A stretch of DNA of 64,000 bases from Lachnospiraceae bacterium (GTDB lineage Bacteria; Bacillota; Clostridia; Lachnospirales; Lachnospiraceae): NCBI GenBank assembly GCA_017622845.1, contig JAGAQJ010000045.1, forward strand, positions 1 through 64,000, read 5' to 3'. The notes beneath the pieces are model-generated. The model saw only the letters and a list, made by a program, of their open reading frames with translations. It searched no databases and was not told the DNA's origin. Every line of letters begins with the position of its first letter. Position 1 is the first letter of the stretch. The position numbers were made by a program, and so were the translations under genes. Shown here in pieces: positions 47,437 to 56,139 of the stretch.

Positions 47437-48615
47437 ATGGAACAAAATTCAAGAAAATACGTCACTACTTGGGGAAATGCCATTTCGATAGCGGACAGAA
47501 GACCTGAAAATTATGCAAAGGACCTGACACTCCGATATCCTATACGCCCTATGTTTGACGGAGATAAATTAAAGATAACCCTCGACAATTTCTGCGGTAC
47601 GGAGCCTGTGACGATAAGCCATGCGTATGTGGCGCAGAGCGCGGATGGTGAGCGTGAGATTGTGGAGGAGACCAATACACAAGTAACTTTTCACAATGGA
47701 AGCAAAAGCGTTACGATACCGGCAGGAGAGTCAGTAGTCAGTGATGATATTGTATTTCATGTAAAACGCGGAAATGACATTAGTGTCAGTTTTTACCTGG
47801 GTGGATTTACACTGATGCGCTCGGCAGTGCTGATTACAGGTCCTTTATCAAAGGGATATTATGCAGTCGGCGATTATGCACAAAGCGGCAGGCTGCCGTT
47901 AGAGCTTACCAGAAATACGAACTGGTTTTATTTTTTGAGCAATGTGGAAATTTATACGGAGTGTACAAACAGGGCAGTGATATGCTATGGCGACAGCATT
48001 ACTTCACAGGCATGGCCTGATTACCTGTCGTTAAGATTATTTCATGAAAATATAGAGCATACTGCTATTGTGAGGCGTGCAGCGAGCGGAACCAGAATCT
48101 TAAGGCAGTACGACAATATTACCTATGATTCCTATGGATTGAAGGGAGCAACCAGATTTCCGCGAGAGGCAAAGGTAAGCGGCGCCGATGCGGTTATTAT
48201 CCAGCATGGCATCAATGATATTATCCATCCTGTAGGCGTGGAGGTAAATCCTTTCAGACCATGGTCTGATCTGCCTACGGCGGACGAGCTGATTGAGGGC
48301 TTGAAGCGTTATATTGAATGGGCGAAGGAATATGGTCTTGAGGTATATATGGGAACGCTGCTTCCGATATACGGCTGGCGTACCTATGAGCCATTTCGTG
48401 ATGAGCTTCGCTGTGCTGTCAATGAATGGATACGGACAACTCCTGACATTAAGGGGTGCATTGATTTTGACAAGGCGCTGCGCGACGATGTGAATCCGGC
48501 AGCCTTTGCAGAAGGCTTTGACAGCGGAGACCACCTTCACCCCTCGGCGAAGGCTTATGAGCGGATGGCGGCTGAGGTGCCCTCAGCAGTTTTAAGATAC
48601 TACAAGGAGAAATAA
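47437..48615 (+). CDS. SGNH/GDSL-family hydrolase (carbohydrate esterase-like)
   Basis: 392 aa, no signal peptide. The N-terminal about 160 residues are beta-rich (jelly-roll-like). The SGNH domain has block I CYGDSITSQAWP with nucleophile Ser187, block III GINDI, and block V GDHLHPSAKAYE with Asp365/His368. Such two-domain enzymes deacetylate plant or microbial glycans. ATG 47437 follows GAGG; the shorter-spaced codons upstream are less likely. It overlaps functionally with the glycan genes but is separately transcribed, together with a downstream FMN reductase one base away. Confidence 0.88.
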   Translation: MEQNSRKYVTTWGNAISIADRRPENYAKDLTLRYPIRPMFDGDKLKITLDNFCGTEPVTISHAYVAQSADGEREIVEETNTQVTFHNGSKSVTIPAGESVVSDDIVFHVKRGNDISVSFYLGGFTLMRSAVLITGPLSKGYYAVGDYAQSGRLPLELTRNTNWFYFLSNVEIYTECTNRAVICYGDSITSQAWPDYLSLRLFHENIEHTAIVRRAASGTRILRQYDNITYDSYGLKGATRFPREAKVSGADAVIIQHGINDIIHPVGVEVNPFRPWSDLPTADELIEGLKRYIEWAKEYGLEVYMGTLLPIYGWRTYEPFRDELRCAVNEWIRTTPDIKGCIDFDKALRDDVNPAAFAEGFDSGDHLHPSAKAYERMAAEVPSAVLRYYKEK

Positions 48616-48616
48616 A

Positions 48617-49210
48617 ATGCCTACATTACTATTTATTAATGCATGCGTGCGCGGCAGAGATTCAAGGACATTGGCGCTGGCGGAGCATCTGCTTGCGCGC
48701 ATCAAAGAAGCAAACAGCAAGGATATGGCGTTCAAAATAGAGGAGATACGGCTTTCCACAGAGAATCTGCTTCCGCTGAATTATGAGAGACTCCAGAGAC
48801 GTGATGAGCTTCTGGAAGCAGGTCAGCTTGATGATACCATGTTTGACTATGCGAATGCGGTGGCTCAGGCGGATATGCTTGTGATAGCAGCGCCCTACTG
48901 GGATATGTCTTTTCCGGCTTCCTTAAAAGTTTTTTTTGAGGCTGCAAGTGTTGTGGGAATTACCTTTACCTATGCGGAGGACGGCACTCCGGTAGGACTG
49001 ACTGCAGCACAGGATATGTATTATGTCACGACCAGCGGCGGATATATCGGTGACTGCAATTTTGGCTTTGAGTACGCCAATGCCTTGTGCAGACTGTACG
49101 GCGTACGCAATACACACTTTGTCAGCGCAGAGGGACTTGACCTTGACGGCGCTGATGTGCAGGCAATTATGGAGGAAGCCTGCAATGGGGAAATCATCAA
49201 TTATTTGTAA
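48617..49210 (+). CDS. NAD(P)H-dependent FMN reductase/azoreductase-like flavodoxin-fold protein
   Basis: 197 aa. The N-terminal strand and FMN-phosphate loop (LLFINACVRGRDSRTLALAE) and the APYWDMSFPASLKVFFEAA loop match the AzoR/NQO family. VTTSGGYIGDCNFGFEYA is the third flavin loop. It reduces quinones or azo compounds with FMN and NAD(P)H. One base separates it from the esterase stop, so the two are translationally coupled; why an esterase and a reductase are paired is unclear. Confidence 0.88.
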   Translation: MPTLLFINACVRGRDSRTLALAEHLLARIKEANSKDMAFKIEEIRLSTENLLPLNYERLQRRDELLEAGQLDDTMFDYANAVAQADMLVIAAPYWDMSFPASLKVFFEAASVVGITFTYAEDGTPVGLTAAQDMYYVTTSGGYIGDCNFGFEYANALCRLYGVRNTHFVSAEGLDLDGADVQAIMEEACNGEIINYL

Positions 49211-49357
49211 CAGTTCAGCCATGCAGAAACCACTGTGCAAAATGACCGGGGGAGCCAGCTCACTAAGGACAATTTGCACAATGATTTCTATAGGGCGGAC
49301 GCCTGACAACTTATGAATGTGCATGGCAGAGATGAATGTGCATGGCAGAATCGTTAC
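49207..49357 (+). repeat. R4 palindromic element
   Basis: Starts GTAACAGTTCAGCCATGC on the reductase stop codon. An inner imperfect stem pairs AGAAACCACTGTGCAAA with TTTGCACAATGATTTCT. The right side holds GAATGTGCATGGCAGA twice and ends AATCGTTAC. A better-preserved copy is at 63062. Confidence 0.8.
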
Positions 49358-49387
49358 GAATAAAATATAAAAACATGAGGTGGCTAT

Positions 49388-50701
49388 GTGGAATTAGCAG
49401 AGAAAACAGAAGCATTGGCACAAAAAATATGGAGCTTGTCGCGAGACAGGCTTTTGGTTCATTTACGCTTTCTTAATGTGGCGCTTGCAGGACTGAGACT
49501 GCAGGCAAAAAACGGCAGTGACCAGATAATCTGTGATGTCAATACGCCCGGCGCTGCTACCATTTATTATGACCCGATGGTCGTCATCAGGCTTTATAAA
49601 AATAATCCGAATAACATCATCAGGCTGCATCTTCATATTCTCCTGCACTGCATCTTCAGCCATTCCTACAAGTACGACCGCGTGGAACAGGAACTTTGGG
49701 ATGTGGCAGCCGACATGGCGGTTGAGAATGCAGTCTTGTCACTTGGAATATCAGGCATGGAAACGCTGGAAGATGAGGAGCGGCGCACGGTGCTTGCGCA
49801 GTGGCAAAAACGTGCAGGCACGCTGACAGCAGACAGGATATACAGAAGTCTCAGAAAAGACCGGCTGGGAATCAGTGAGCTTTTTGAGCTTGGCAGGTTA
49901 TTCCGGCGTGACGCGCATGAGGGCTGGGGACCTGTCGAAACGCTTGAAATGACCGAGGCACAATGGAAGAAAATCAGCGAACGGATTAAAGCGGAACTAA
50001 AGTCCTTCTCAGAAGATAAGTCAGACGACAAAAGCCTGCTCCAGAATCTTGAGGAGGCAACAAAGGAACAATATGATTACGGAGATTTCCTAAGGCGTTT
50101 TAGTGTGTCCGGTGAGGATATGCAGATTAATGATGATGAATTTGACTATGTGTATTATACGTATGGACTTTCCCTGTATGGAAATCTGCCGCTTGTGGAA
50201 CCTCTTGAATATAAGGACGTCAATAAAATCAAGGAGTTTGTGATAGCGATTGATACATCAGGCTCCTGCCGCGGAGCGGTGGTTCAGTCCTTTCTGAATA
50301 AAACATACAGCATTTTGAAAAGCAGCGAGAACTTTTTTAGAAAGGTAAATATTCACATTATACAGTGCGATTCGGAGGTAAGACGCGATACAAAGATTAC
50401 AAGTGATGAGGATTTTGAAGCATTTATGCGTGAGGGACAGTTGGAGGGCTTCGGCTCTACTGATTTCAGACCGGTATTTACCTATGTCAACAGGGCAATC
50501 GAAAACGGCGAGTTTGAAAATTTAAAGGGACTGATTTATTTTACGGACGGTTATGGCGTATTTCCGGAGCATAAGCCGCCGTACCATTATGATACGGCAT
50601 TTGTTTTCCTTGAAGATGATTATGAGACTCCTGCAATTCCGCCATGGGCAATCAAGCTTGTCCTTCCGGTCGAGGAGTTTGAGGACAGCGTGAGTGCGTG
50701 A
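49388..50701 (+). CDS. VWA-like protein (DUF2201-type), partner of a MoxR ATPase
   Basis: 437 aa from GTG 49388 (GAGGTGG upstream). The N-terminal part matches the putative metallopeptidase-like domain (LHLHILLHCIFSHSYKYD, LWDVAADMAVE). The usual HExxH is not present: the site reads HCIFSH. The C-terminal VWA-like domain has a MIDAS motif DTSGS in FVIAIDTSGSCRG and FTDGYG. It likely acts as a substrate-binding partner of the AAA+ ATPase encoded next. The last codons and stop lie inside an R3 repeat, so the C-terminus has been rewritten by it. Confidence 0.86.
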   Translation: MELAEKTEALAQKIWSLSRDRLLVHLRFLNVALAGLRLQAKNGSDQIICDVNTPGAATIYYDPMVVIRLYKNNPNNIIRLHLHILLHCIFSHSYKYDRVEQELWDVAADMAVENAVLSLGISGMETLEDEERRTVLAQWQKRAGTLTADRIYRSLRKDRLGISELFELGRLFRRDAHEGWGPVETLEMTEAQWKKISERIKAELKSFSEDKSDDKSLLQNLEEATKEQYDYGDFLRRFSVSGEDMQINDDEFDYVYYTYGLSLYGNLPLVEPLEYKDVNKIKEFVIAIDTSGSCRGAVVQSFLNKTYSILKSSENFFRKVNIHIIQCDSEVRRDTKITSDEDFEAFMREGQLEGFGSTDFRPVFTYVNRAIENGEFENLKGLIYFTDGYGVFPEHKPPYHYDTAFVFLEDDYETPAIPPWAIKLVLPVEEFEDSVSA

Positions 50702-50790
50702 GAATGCATAAATTGCGTCAGGCATCAAGTCACCACGAAGTGGTATTGCATGACTTGATGCTCATAACTATGAGGGTACTGAATCGTTAC
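50691..50790 (+). repeat. R3 element truncated on the left, overlapping the VWA gene end
   Basis: GAGTGCGTGAGAATGCATAA onward matches the R3 copies at 18065/18208, including the GCATCAAGTCA/TGACTTGATGC stem and CTGAATCGTTAC end. The left third is missing where the VWA gene ends. Confidence 0.85.
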
Positions 50791-50818
50791 AAAATAAGAG
50801 AAATGAGAGGCATTGGTT

Positions 50819-52345
50819 ATGAATATTAAACAGGCAAAAGAGCATATCAAAAATTCCGTGAAGCTGTATCTGAAAAAAGATGAATACGGCGAATACCGCA
50901 TCCCCGTGGTCCGCCAAAGACCCATTTTTTTATTGGGTTCTCCGGGAATCGGAAAAACAGCGGTTATGGAGCAGATTGCGCAGGAGCTTGGCATTGCGCT
51001 GGTAAGCTATTCCATGACGCATCACACGAGGCAGTCGGCACTGGGGCTTCCTTTCATCACCCACAAAAGCTACAAGGGTATGGAATTTGACATTTCAGAG
51101 TACACTATGAGTGAAATTATTGCTTCTGTGTATGAAGTCATGGAGCATTCCGGCATCGAGGAAGGAATCCTGTTTCTTGATGAGATTAACTGTGTGTCAG
51201 AGACACTTGCGCCGTCAATGCTGCAGTTTTTACAGTATAAGGTGTTTGGAAAACATAAGGTTCCGGAGGGCTGGGTTATTGTCACTGCCGGAAATCCGCC
51301 TGAATACAACAAATCTGTCCGCGAGTTTGATGTAGTAACGATGGATAGAATGAAGCTGGTCGAGGTGGAGGCTGATTATGCCACATGGAAAGAATATGCG
51401 CTCAAGCAGGGCATTCACAATGCAGTGACAACCTATCTTGACATGAAGAAAAGCGACTTTTACAGAGTTGAGACGAATGTAGGAGGGAAATCCTATGTGA
51501 CAGCAAGAGGCTGGGAGGATTTATCGGCAACGATGCTTCTGTGCGAGGAGGAGGGCATTACCGTAGATGAAACGCTGGTAGGACAGTATCTTCATAATGA
51601 TAAGATTGTGAAAGAATTTACTGCTTACTATGAGCTTTATAATAAATATAAAAAGGATTATAAAGTTGAGGAAATTTTAGAGGGCACAAATTCGGCACAG
51701 GTTGTCGAGAGAGCGCGCATTGCGAAGTTTGACGAGAGATTGTCGCTGCTTGGCATGCTGCTTGACAAGCTTGAAAGCGAGATGAAGGAAAATCTTGAGA
51801 CAGCGGACTATCTGACTGATTTGATGAAGCTGTTGAAGCTGATGCGGACAATACATGAGAAAAATGCAAAAAACGGTCAAGAGACAGATTTGACGGTGCT
51901 TGTGCAGACACAGATACAAAACAGGACAAAATTGATAGCATCCATGACAAATGCAGGTACGCTCTCCAATGAAGATAAGAGAAAGCACAGGGCTGTTATC
52001 CGGTTTCTTGAGGCAAGAGAGAAGGAGCTTCGTGTGGACAAGGCAGAGGACGCTGTGCAGGCATTTGCAAGGCTCAAGGCAGCATTTGATGCAGAGGTGG
52101 CAGCGATGAAGGCGGAAAATGCCAGGATACAGGCAAGACTGCACAACCTGTTTGCATTCAGCGAGGCGGCATTTATGGACGGCAATGAGGTTGTGGTTTT
52201 GGTTACAGAGCTGACGGTCAATGCCTATAGTGCGCGCTTTATCGGACTTTACGGAAGCGAGGATTATCAAAAACACAATGCTGACTTGATGCTCAGTGAA
52301 CGGCAGGACGACATTATGCAGGAGATACAAAGCCTGGAGCTGTAA
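50819..52345 (+). CDS. MoxR-type AAA+ ATPase
   Basis: 508 aa from ATG 50819 (GAGAGG upstream). Walker A GSPGIGKT at residues 40-47, Walker B GILFLDEINCV near 116, then a sensor region VIVTAGNPPEYN. MoxR ATPases work with VWA proteins as chaperones or metal-insertion machines. The C-terminal about 180 residues are helical and coiled-coil-like and carry no known domain. A repeat-rich 118-bp gap follows the VWA gene, so both may share a transcript. Confidence 0.9.
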   Translation: MNIKQAKEHIKNSVKLYLKKDEYGEYRIPVVRQRPIFLLGSPGIGKTAVMEQIAQELGIALVSYSMTHHTRQSALGLPFITHKSYKGMEFDISEYTMSEIIASVYEVMEHSGIEEGILFLDEINCVSETLAPSMLQFLQYKVFGKHKVPEGWVIVTAGNPPEYNKSVREFDVVTMDRMKLVEVEADYATWKEYALKQGIHNAVTTYLDMKKSDFYRVETNVGGKSYVTARGWEDLSATMLLCEEEGITVDETLVGQYLHNDKIVKEFTAYYELYNKYKKDYKVEEILEGTNSAQVVERARIAKFDERLSLLGMLLDKLESEMKENLETADYLTDLMKLLKLMRTIHEKNAKNGQETDLTVLVQTQIQNRTKLIASMTNAGTLSNEDKRKHRAVIRFLEAREKELRVDKAEDAVQAFARLKAAFDAEVAAMKAENARIQARLHNLFAFSEAAFMDGNEVVVLVTELTVNAYSARFIGLYGSEDYQKHNADLMLSERQDDIMQEIQSLEL

Positions 52346-52348
52346 CTT

Positions 52349-52719
52349 GTTACAGTTCAGCCTTTTATGCATTCCTATCCGGACGAAAACGGCAGATAGT
52401 ATCCCTCCGGCTGCCATGGTTTCGAATGGGAATTTCCTAATACGATGAATCAAGGTTCTCTAATGAGGACGGAGCCGGCTCGAGTCGGCGTCCATGCCTC
52501 CGTCTCGCCTAAATTTGCGTCCATGCAAATTTGCTCCTGGGTATCTATCATCGTATAAGGAAATATCACCATTCTTCACCGGGTAGCCTGCAGGATACTT
52601 TCTGCCGTTTTCTGTTTCGTAAAATCATAAAATGGAATAATTTGTCAGTACACAGAAGGGCGGCATAGAACTGCCACCCTTCGTCCCGGATAAAATAATC
52701 CATAAGGCTGAACTGTTAC
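52349..52719 (+). repeat. Composite palindromic element: R1 plus mini-R2
   Basis: Runs from GTTACAGTTCAGCC to GGCTGAACTGTTAC, the clearest outer inverted repeat in the window. The R1 core (52378-52615) has terminal arms GACGAAAACGGCAGATAG / AGAAAACGGCAGAAAG, inner arms TTTCCTAATACGATGA / TCATCGTATAAGGAAA and centre AAATTTGC-GTCCAT-GCAAATTT. The mini-R2 (52652-52685) joins two R2 ends. Confidence 0.85.
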
Positions 52720-52747
52720 TGTAACTTTAACCATTATTGCATTTTTA

Positions 52748-52777
52748 TTGCATATAAAAACATCATTATGCTATAAT
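52748..52777 (+). promoter_or_regulatory. Promoter before the antitoxin relic and LRR gene
   Basis: TTGCAT 52748-52753, 18-nt spacer, TATAAT 52772-52777. It probably serves the LRR gene now that the antitoxin gene is broken. Confidence 0.5.
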
Positions 52778-52975
52778 TATATCTCTTATCATTTCGATTA
52801 AAGATTTGTGCAGCAAAACTGAGCTTTCCAATATCGCGCACAAGCAGCAGGAGGATATTTTTGCCACCAAACACAGAGATAGCGGCTTAGTTGTAATGAG
52901 CAGCGAAATGGAACCGAAGCAATAGACGCAGATATTGTTTTTAAAAAACTGGAGAAAGAACATTTTGGACAGGGG
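52778..52975 (+). pseudogene. Decayed Phd/YefM-type antitoxin gene
   Basis: One frame reads SIKDLCSKTELSNIAHKQQE and FATKHRDSGLVVMSSEM, the DNA-binding core pattern of Phd/YefM antitoxins (IxxVSDLRNxxxEI...FLTKNGxGxxVVMS). It stops at 52925. In a shifted frame DADIVFKKLEKEHFG matches the typical antitoxin C-terminus. There is no start codon and one frameshift; no toxin gene remains. Confidence 0.6.
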
Positions 52976-52983
52976 GGAATAAA

Positions 52984-53910
52984 ATGGCAGAGGAGCGTAT
53001 CATTTCCATAGCAGGCGGAACGCTTGCATATATACCATGCCGGGAGGGCATTGCCATAAAGCGCTTTCGCGGCATTGGTTCAAAAGTGGCTGTACCGGAG
53101 TATATTGATGAAAAGCCGGTAACAGCTATCGAAAAAAAGGCTTTTTTAAGCTGTAAGACAATCAGGGAGCTTTGCCTGCCTGATACGATAAAGGAGCTTG
53201 GTGACTGGGCATTTGCCCATATGGAGCAGTTAAGGATTATCACAGTGCCGCATCATGCGCTAAGCCGCGGCAAGGAGCTTTTCCTTGGGTGTAAGCGGCT
53301 GAAGGAGATAAGGCTTGACGGGACAGCAGAGGGGACAGCGTTGTACGCATCAGAGGGACTGGGACGCATGCTTGCCATTGCGGTGACTGTACTGCATGAT
53401 TATGTTCTGTTTGACCCTGCTGAGGTTGGTTCTGATGCATGGGTCAGACGGTGGGATGAGAAGCTGCTTGCACTGGTGGAGCTTGACGATCTTGACGGTT
53501 TTGAGGAGCTGTGGACCTGTGGCGAGGAGGATTATGAGGGAAAGGACTATGACATCAAATCTTATCCGGTCGAAAAACGCAAGATGAAGCTTCGGATTGT
53601 ATATTTCAGGCTGCTTCACCCATATAAGCTGTCGGAACAGGTCAGCGATACACTGAAAGAATATCTAAGAAGGCATACCAAAGGAACGCAGACGCCGGAA
53701 GCATGGAATATCATTATAGAGGAGCACGGGGAAGAACTGAACTATTATAAGATATTTGCAGAGTCAGGATGTGTGACAGCCGATAATTTTGACAGCCTGC
53801 TGTCTGACATGGAACGAGCAGGCGCGGAGATAAAAGCTTATATGCTTCGGTACAAGGAAGAACATTTTGCAGCGAAAGATGCTTTTGCAGCATTTGAGCT
53901 TGACTGGTAA
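52984..53910 (+). CDS. Leucine-rich repeat (BspA-like) domain protein
   Basis: 308 aa. The N-terminal about 110 residues contain LRR_5/BspA-like repeats (VPEYIDEKPVTAIEKKAFLS, LCLPDTIKELGDWAFAHMEQL). The remaining 200 residues are helical, charged and without a known domain. No signal peptide, so it is cytoplasmic. A strong GGGGGG precedes ATG 52984. It follows the VWA/MoxR pair on the same strand and may be their client or adaptor. Confidence 0.85.
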   Translation: MAEERIISIAGGTLAYIPCREGIAIKRFRGIGSKVAVPEYIDEKPVTAIEKKAFLSCKTIRELCLPDTIKELGDWAFAHMEQLRIITVPHHALSRGKELFLGCKRLKEIRLDGTAEGTALYASEGLGRMLAIAVTVLHDYVLFDPAEVGSDAWVRRWDEKLLALVELDDLDGFEELWTCGEEDYEGKDYDIKSYPVEKRKMKLRIVYFRLLHPYKLSEQVSDTLKEYLRRHTKGTQTPEAWNIIIEEHGEELNYYKIFAESGCVTADNFDSLLSDMERAGAEIKAYMLRYKEEHFAAKDAFAAFELDW

Positions 53911-53940
53911 AAAAGCGTTCCTTTTTTGTGAATGCTGCGT

Positions 53941-53970
53941 CACAGATCAAAAGTCTGCGGTGTTTTTTTA
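53941..53970 (+). terminator. Terminator after the LRR gene
   Basis: CACAGA pairs with TCTG..GTG (one two-base bulge) around CAAAAG, followed by seven T. Confidence 0.6.
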
Positions 53971-54020
53971 TGCTCGCTGTCCCTTTAATCTTTAAAATCT
54001 GCCTGCTTTTTTTTGCCCTC

Positions 54021-54072
54021 TTGACAAGCCCATACCCCTTATGGTATCGTATACCCATACCCCATAAGGTAT
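54021..54072 (+). promoter_or_regulatory. Metal-ATPase promoter with two CsoR-like operators
   Basis: TTGACA at 54021-54026 with a weak TATCGT -10 (54045-54050). Two 16-bp dyads, ATACCCCTTATGGTAT (54032-54047) and ATACCCCATAAGGTAT (54057-54072), overlap the promoter and start. They resemble CsoR/FrmR-family operators of copper genes. No csoR gene is in the window. Confidence 0.6.
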
Positions 54073-54087
54073 ATAAGGAGAGGTTTG

Positions 54088-55965
54088 ATGAAAACATTGA
54101 TGAAAAAATTTGAACACTTGCTTGAAACAGGTGGCACAAAAAAGGAGATAACATTCCTTGTTATTTCGGGCATAGCTTTGTTTTGCAGTTTGACAGGCAT
54201 ATTGGATTTTTTGCCTTTCGACATTGCCTGGGTTTCAATTATTTTATGTGGTGTGCCGATTATTTTGGAAGCGATTATCGGGCTTGTTACAGCATTTGAT
54301 ATTAAGGCGGATGTGCTTGTGTCTCTTGCGCTGATTGCTTCTGTTTGCATTGGCGAAGATTTTGCGGCGGGCGAGGTTGCCTTTATTATGCAAATCGGCG
54401 CTCTGCTTGAAGATTTAACCGTAGCAAAAGCGAGAGCAGGCATTGAAAAATTAGTAAAGCTTACGCCGCAGACAGCACGGGTGGTTCGTGATGGTATAGA
54501 AGCTGTTATCCCTGCAAGCGAAGTGAAGATTGGGGATATTCTCCGTATTCTGCCGGGCGAAGGAATTGCTGTTGACGGTATTATCACTTCGGGACAGACT
54601 TCAATTGACCAGGCTGTTATGACGGGAGAGCCTATTCCTGTCGATAAAACTGTTGGCGATGAAGTATCAAGCGGGACAGTGAACCGTTTTGGCACTTTTG
54701 AGATGAAAGCGACAAAGGTTGGCGAGGATAGTTCTATTCAACGAATGATTCGTCTTGTGCAGTCAGCGGATGCAGGTAAAGCAAAGATTGTTGGTATGGC
54801 GGACAGATGGGCAACTTGGATTGTGGTAATTGCCCTGACCGCCGCCGCTCTTACCTGGGTGATAACGGGAGAAATTATCCGTGCAGTTACAATTCTTGTT
54901 GTGTTCTGTCCTTGCGCTTTGGTGCTTGCAACACCTACGGCGATTATGGCGGCAATTGGAAATGCCGCAAAGCATAGTTTTCTTGTGCGTGAGGGAGACG
55001 CTTTGGAAAGGCTTTCAAAGGTTTCGAAAATCACTTTTGATAAAACGGGAACGCTGACTTACGGAACACCAAAGGTAATTGCAGTAAAATCTCTTTCGGA
55101 CAATTATACAGAGCAGGATATTTATTCCCTTGCTGCCGCTGCGGAGCAGTTTTCAGAGCATCCGCTTGGAAAAGCGATTGTGAGTTGTTACAAGCAGAAC
55201 GTAAATAGTTCCATGCTTACAGCGGCAAATTTTGAAATGCAGCTTGGGCGGGGCGTATGCGCTGCTGTAGATGGAACGCGTATTTTTGCAGGCAATATGG
55301 AGATGATGAATGAAAAAAAAATCGTTTGTCAAACAACTCCCGAAATTCAAGGATTTTTGAATGGAGGCAGTACAATAACCTACATAGCCGCAGAGAACGA
55401 GATGATCGGATATCTTGTATTGTCTGATACTATCCGAGAAGAAAGTGGTACAATGATTAACGCTTTGCAAAGCTGTGGCGTTCAACCCGTACTTTTGACA
55501 GGAGATAATGAAAATACTGCAAACAGTATTGCAAAACAGCTTCACATAAGCGAGGTATATGCAAATTGTCTGCCAGAAGATAAATTAAATTTGATTGGAA
55601 AATATCAAGCGAACGCGCAGTCTGTTTGTATGATTGGCGATGGTATTAACGATGCTCCCGCCTTAAAAAAAGCAACGGTTGGCATTGCAATGGGTGGGAT
55701 TGGAAGCGATATTGCAGTAGACGCTGCTGATATTGTATTGGTGGACGATGAAGTAAAGGAACTTCCGCATTTAATATTGCTTTCTAAACGAATGATGGCT
55801 ACGATAAAGCTTAATTTAAGTTTTTCGATGGGCTTAAATTTTCTTGCAATCGTGCTTGCTATAACAGGTATTCTAAATCCTGTTGTCGGTGCGCTTGTTC
55901 ACAATGCAGGATCTGTGATTGTAATCATAAACTCGGCATTACTGTTGAAATGGAGGAAAAAGTAA
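54088..55965 (+). CDS. Heavy-metal P1B-type ATPase (efflux)
   Basis: 625 aa from ATG 54088 (AAGGAG upstream; TTG 54085 is an alternative). No N-terminal metal-binding (HMA) domain; it begins directly with membrane helices. The actuator TGEPIPV, the ion-site Cys-Pro-Cys at 274-276 (FCPCAL), phosphorylation Asp318 in FDKTGTLTYG, and GDGINDAPAL are present. The last helix pattern HNAGSVIVIINSALLL is nearer the Zn/Cd/Co classes than classical CopA, whereas the operators look copper-type. The metal is therefore unsettled. The region to 58.1 kb is clearly AT-richer than its surroundings. Confidence 0.93.
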   Translation: MKTLMKKFEHLLETGGTKKEITFLVISGIALFCSLTGILDFLPFDIAWVSIILCGVPIILEAIIGLVTAFDIKADVLVSLALIASVCIGEDFAAGEVAFIMQIGALLEDLTVAKARAGIEKLVKLTPQTARVVRDGIEAVIPASEVKIGDILRILPGEGIAVDGIITSGQTSIDQAVMTGEPIPVDKTVGDEVSSGTVNRFGTFEMKATKVGEDSSIQRMIRLVQSADAGKAKIVGMADRWATWIVVIALTAAALTWVITGEIIRAVTILVVFCPCALVLATPTAIMAAIGNAAKHSFLVREGDALERLSKVSKITFDKTGTLTYGTPKVIAVKSLSDNYTEQDIYSLAAAAEQFSEHPLGKAIVSCYKQNVNSSMLTAANFEMQLGRGVCAAVDGTRIFAGNMEMMNEKKIVCQTTPEIQGFLNGGSTITYIAAENEMIGYLVLSDTIREESGTMINALQSCGVQPVLLTGDNENTANSIAKQLHISEVYANCLPEDKLNLIGKYQANAQSVCMIGDGINDAPALKKATVGIAMGGIGSDIAVDAADIVLVDDEVKELPHLILLSKRMMATIKLNLSFSMGLNFLAIVLAITGILNPVVGALVHNAGSVIVIINSALLLKWRKK

Positions 55966-56048
55966 TGATTATCGGAGTAATGATTGTAGCTTTTGGATTG
56001 TATTATCTTATGAAAGAAAGGGTTGATAAGGAATCCTTCAAAATATAA
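55965..56048 (+). CDS. 27-aa single-helix membrane peptide overlapping the ATPase gene
   Basis: ATG 55965 shares its A with the ATPase stop (TAATG) and has GGAGG at 55952. The peptide is one hydrophobic helix (MIIGVMIVAFGLYYLM) then KERVDKESFKI. The overlap and strong ribosome-binding site suggest real translation, as for small P-type ATPase subunits such as KdpF. I know of no described family with this sequence. Confidence 0.6.
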   Translation: MIIGVMIVAFGLYYLMKERVDKESFKI

Positions 56049-56063
56049 GGCGGGATTTTGTTA

Positions 56064-56092
56064 TTGACTTTTTCATTTTTGTATTGTATAAT
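56064..56092 (+). promoter_or_regulatory. MATE operon promoter
   Basis: TTGACT 56064-56069, 17-nt spacer, TATAAT 56087-56092. Near-consensus, so the gene must be limited at another step; a terminator-like hairpin lies downstream. Confidence 0.75.
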
Positions 56093-56139
56093 GACGAAAA
56101 ATATAAATGGCACTTCTTTGCCGCCGGGTAAGGAATCAG

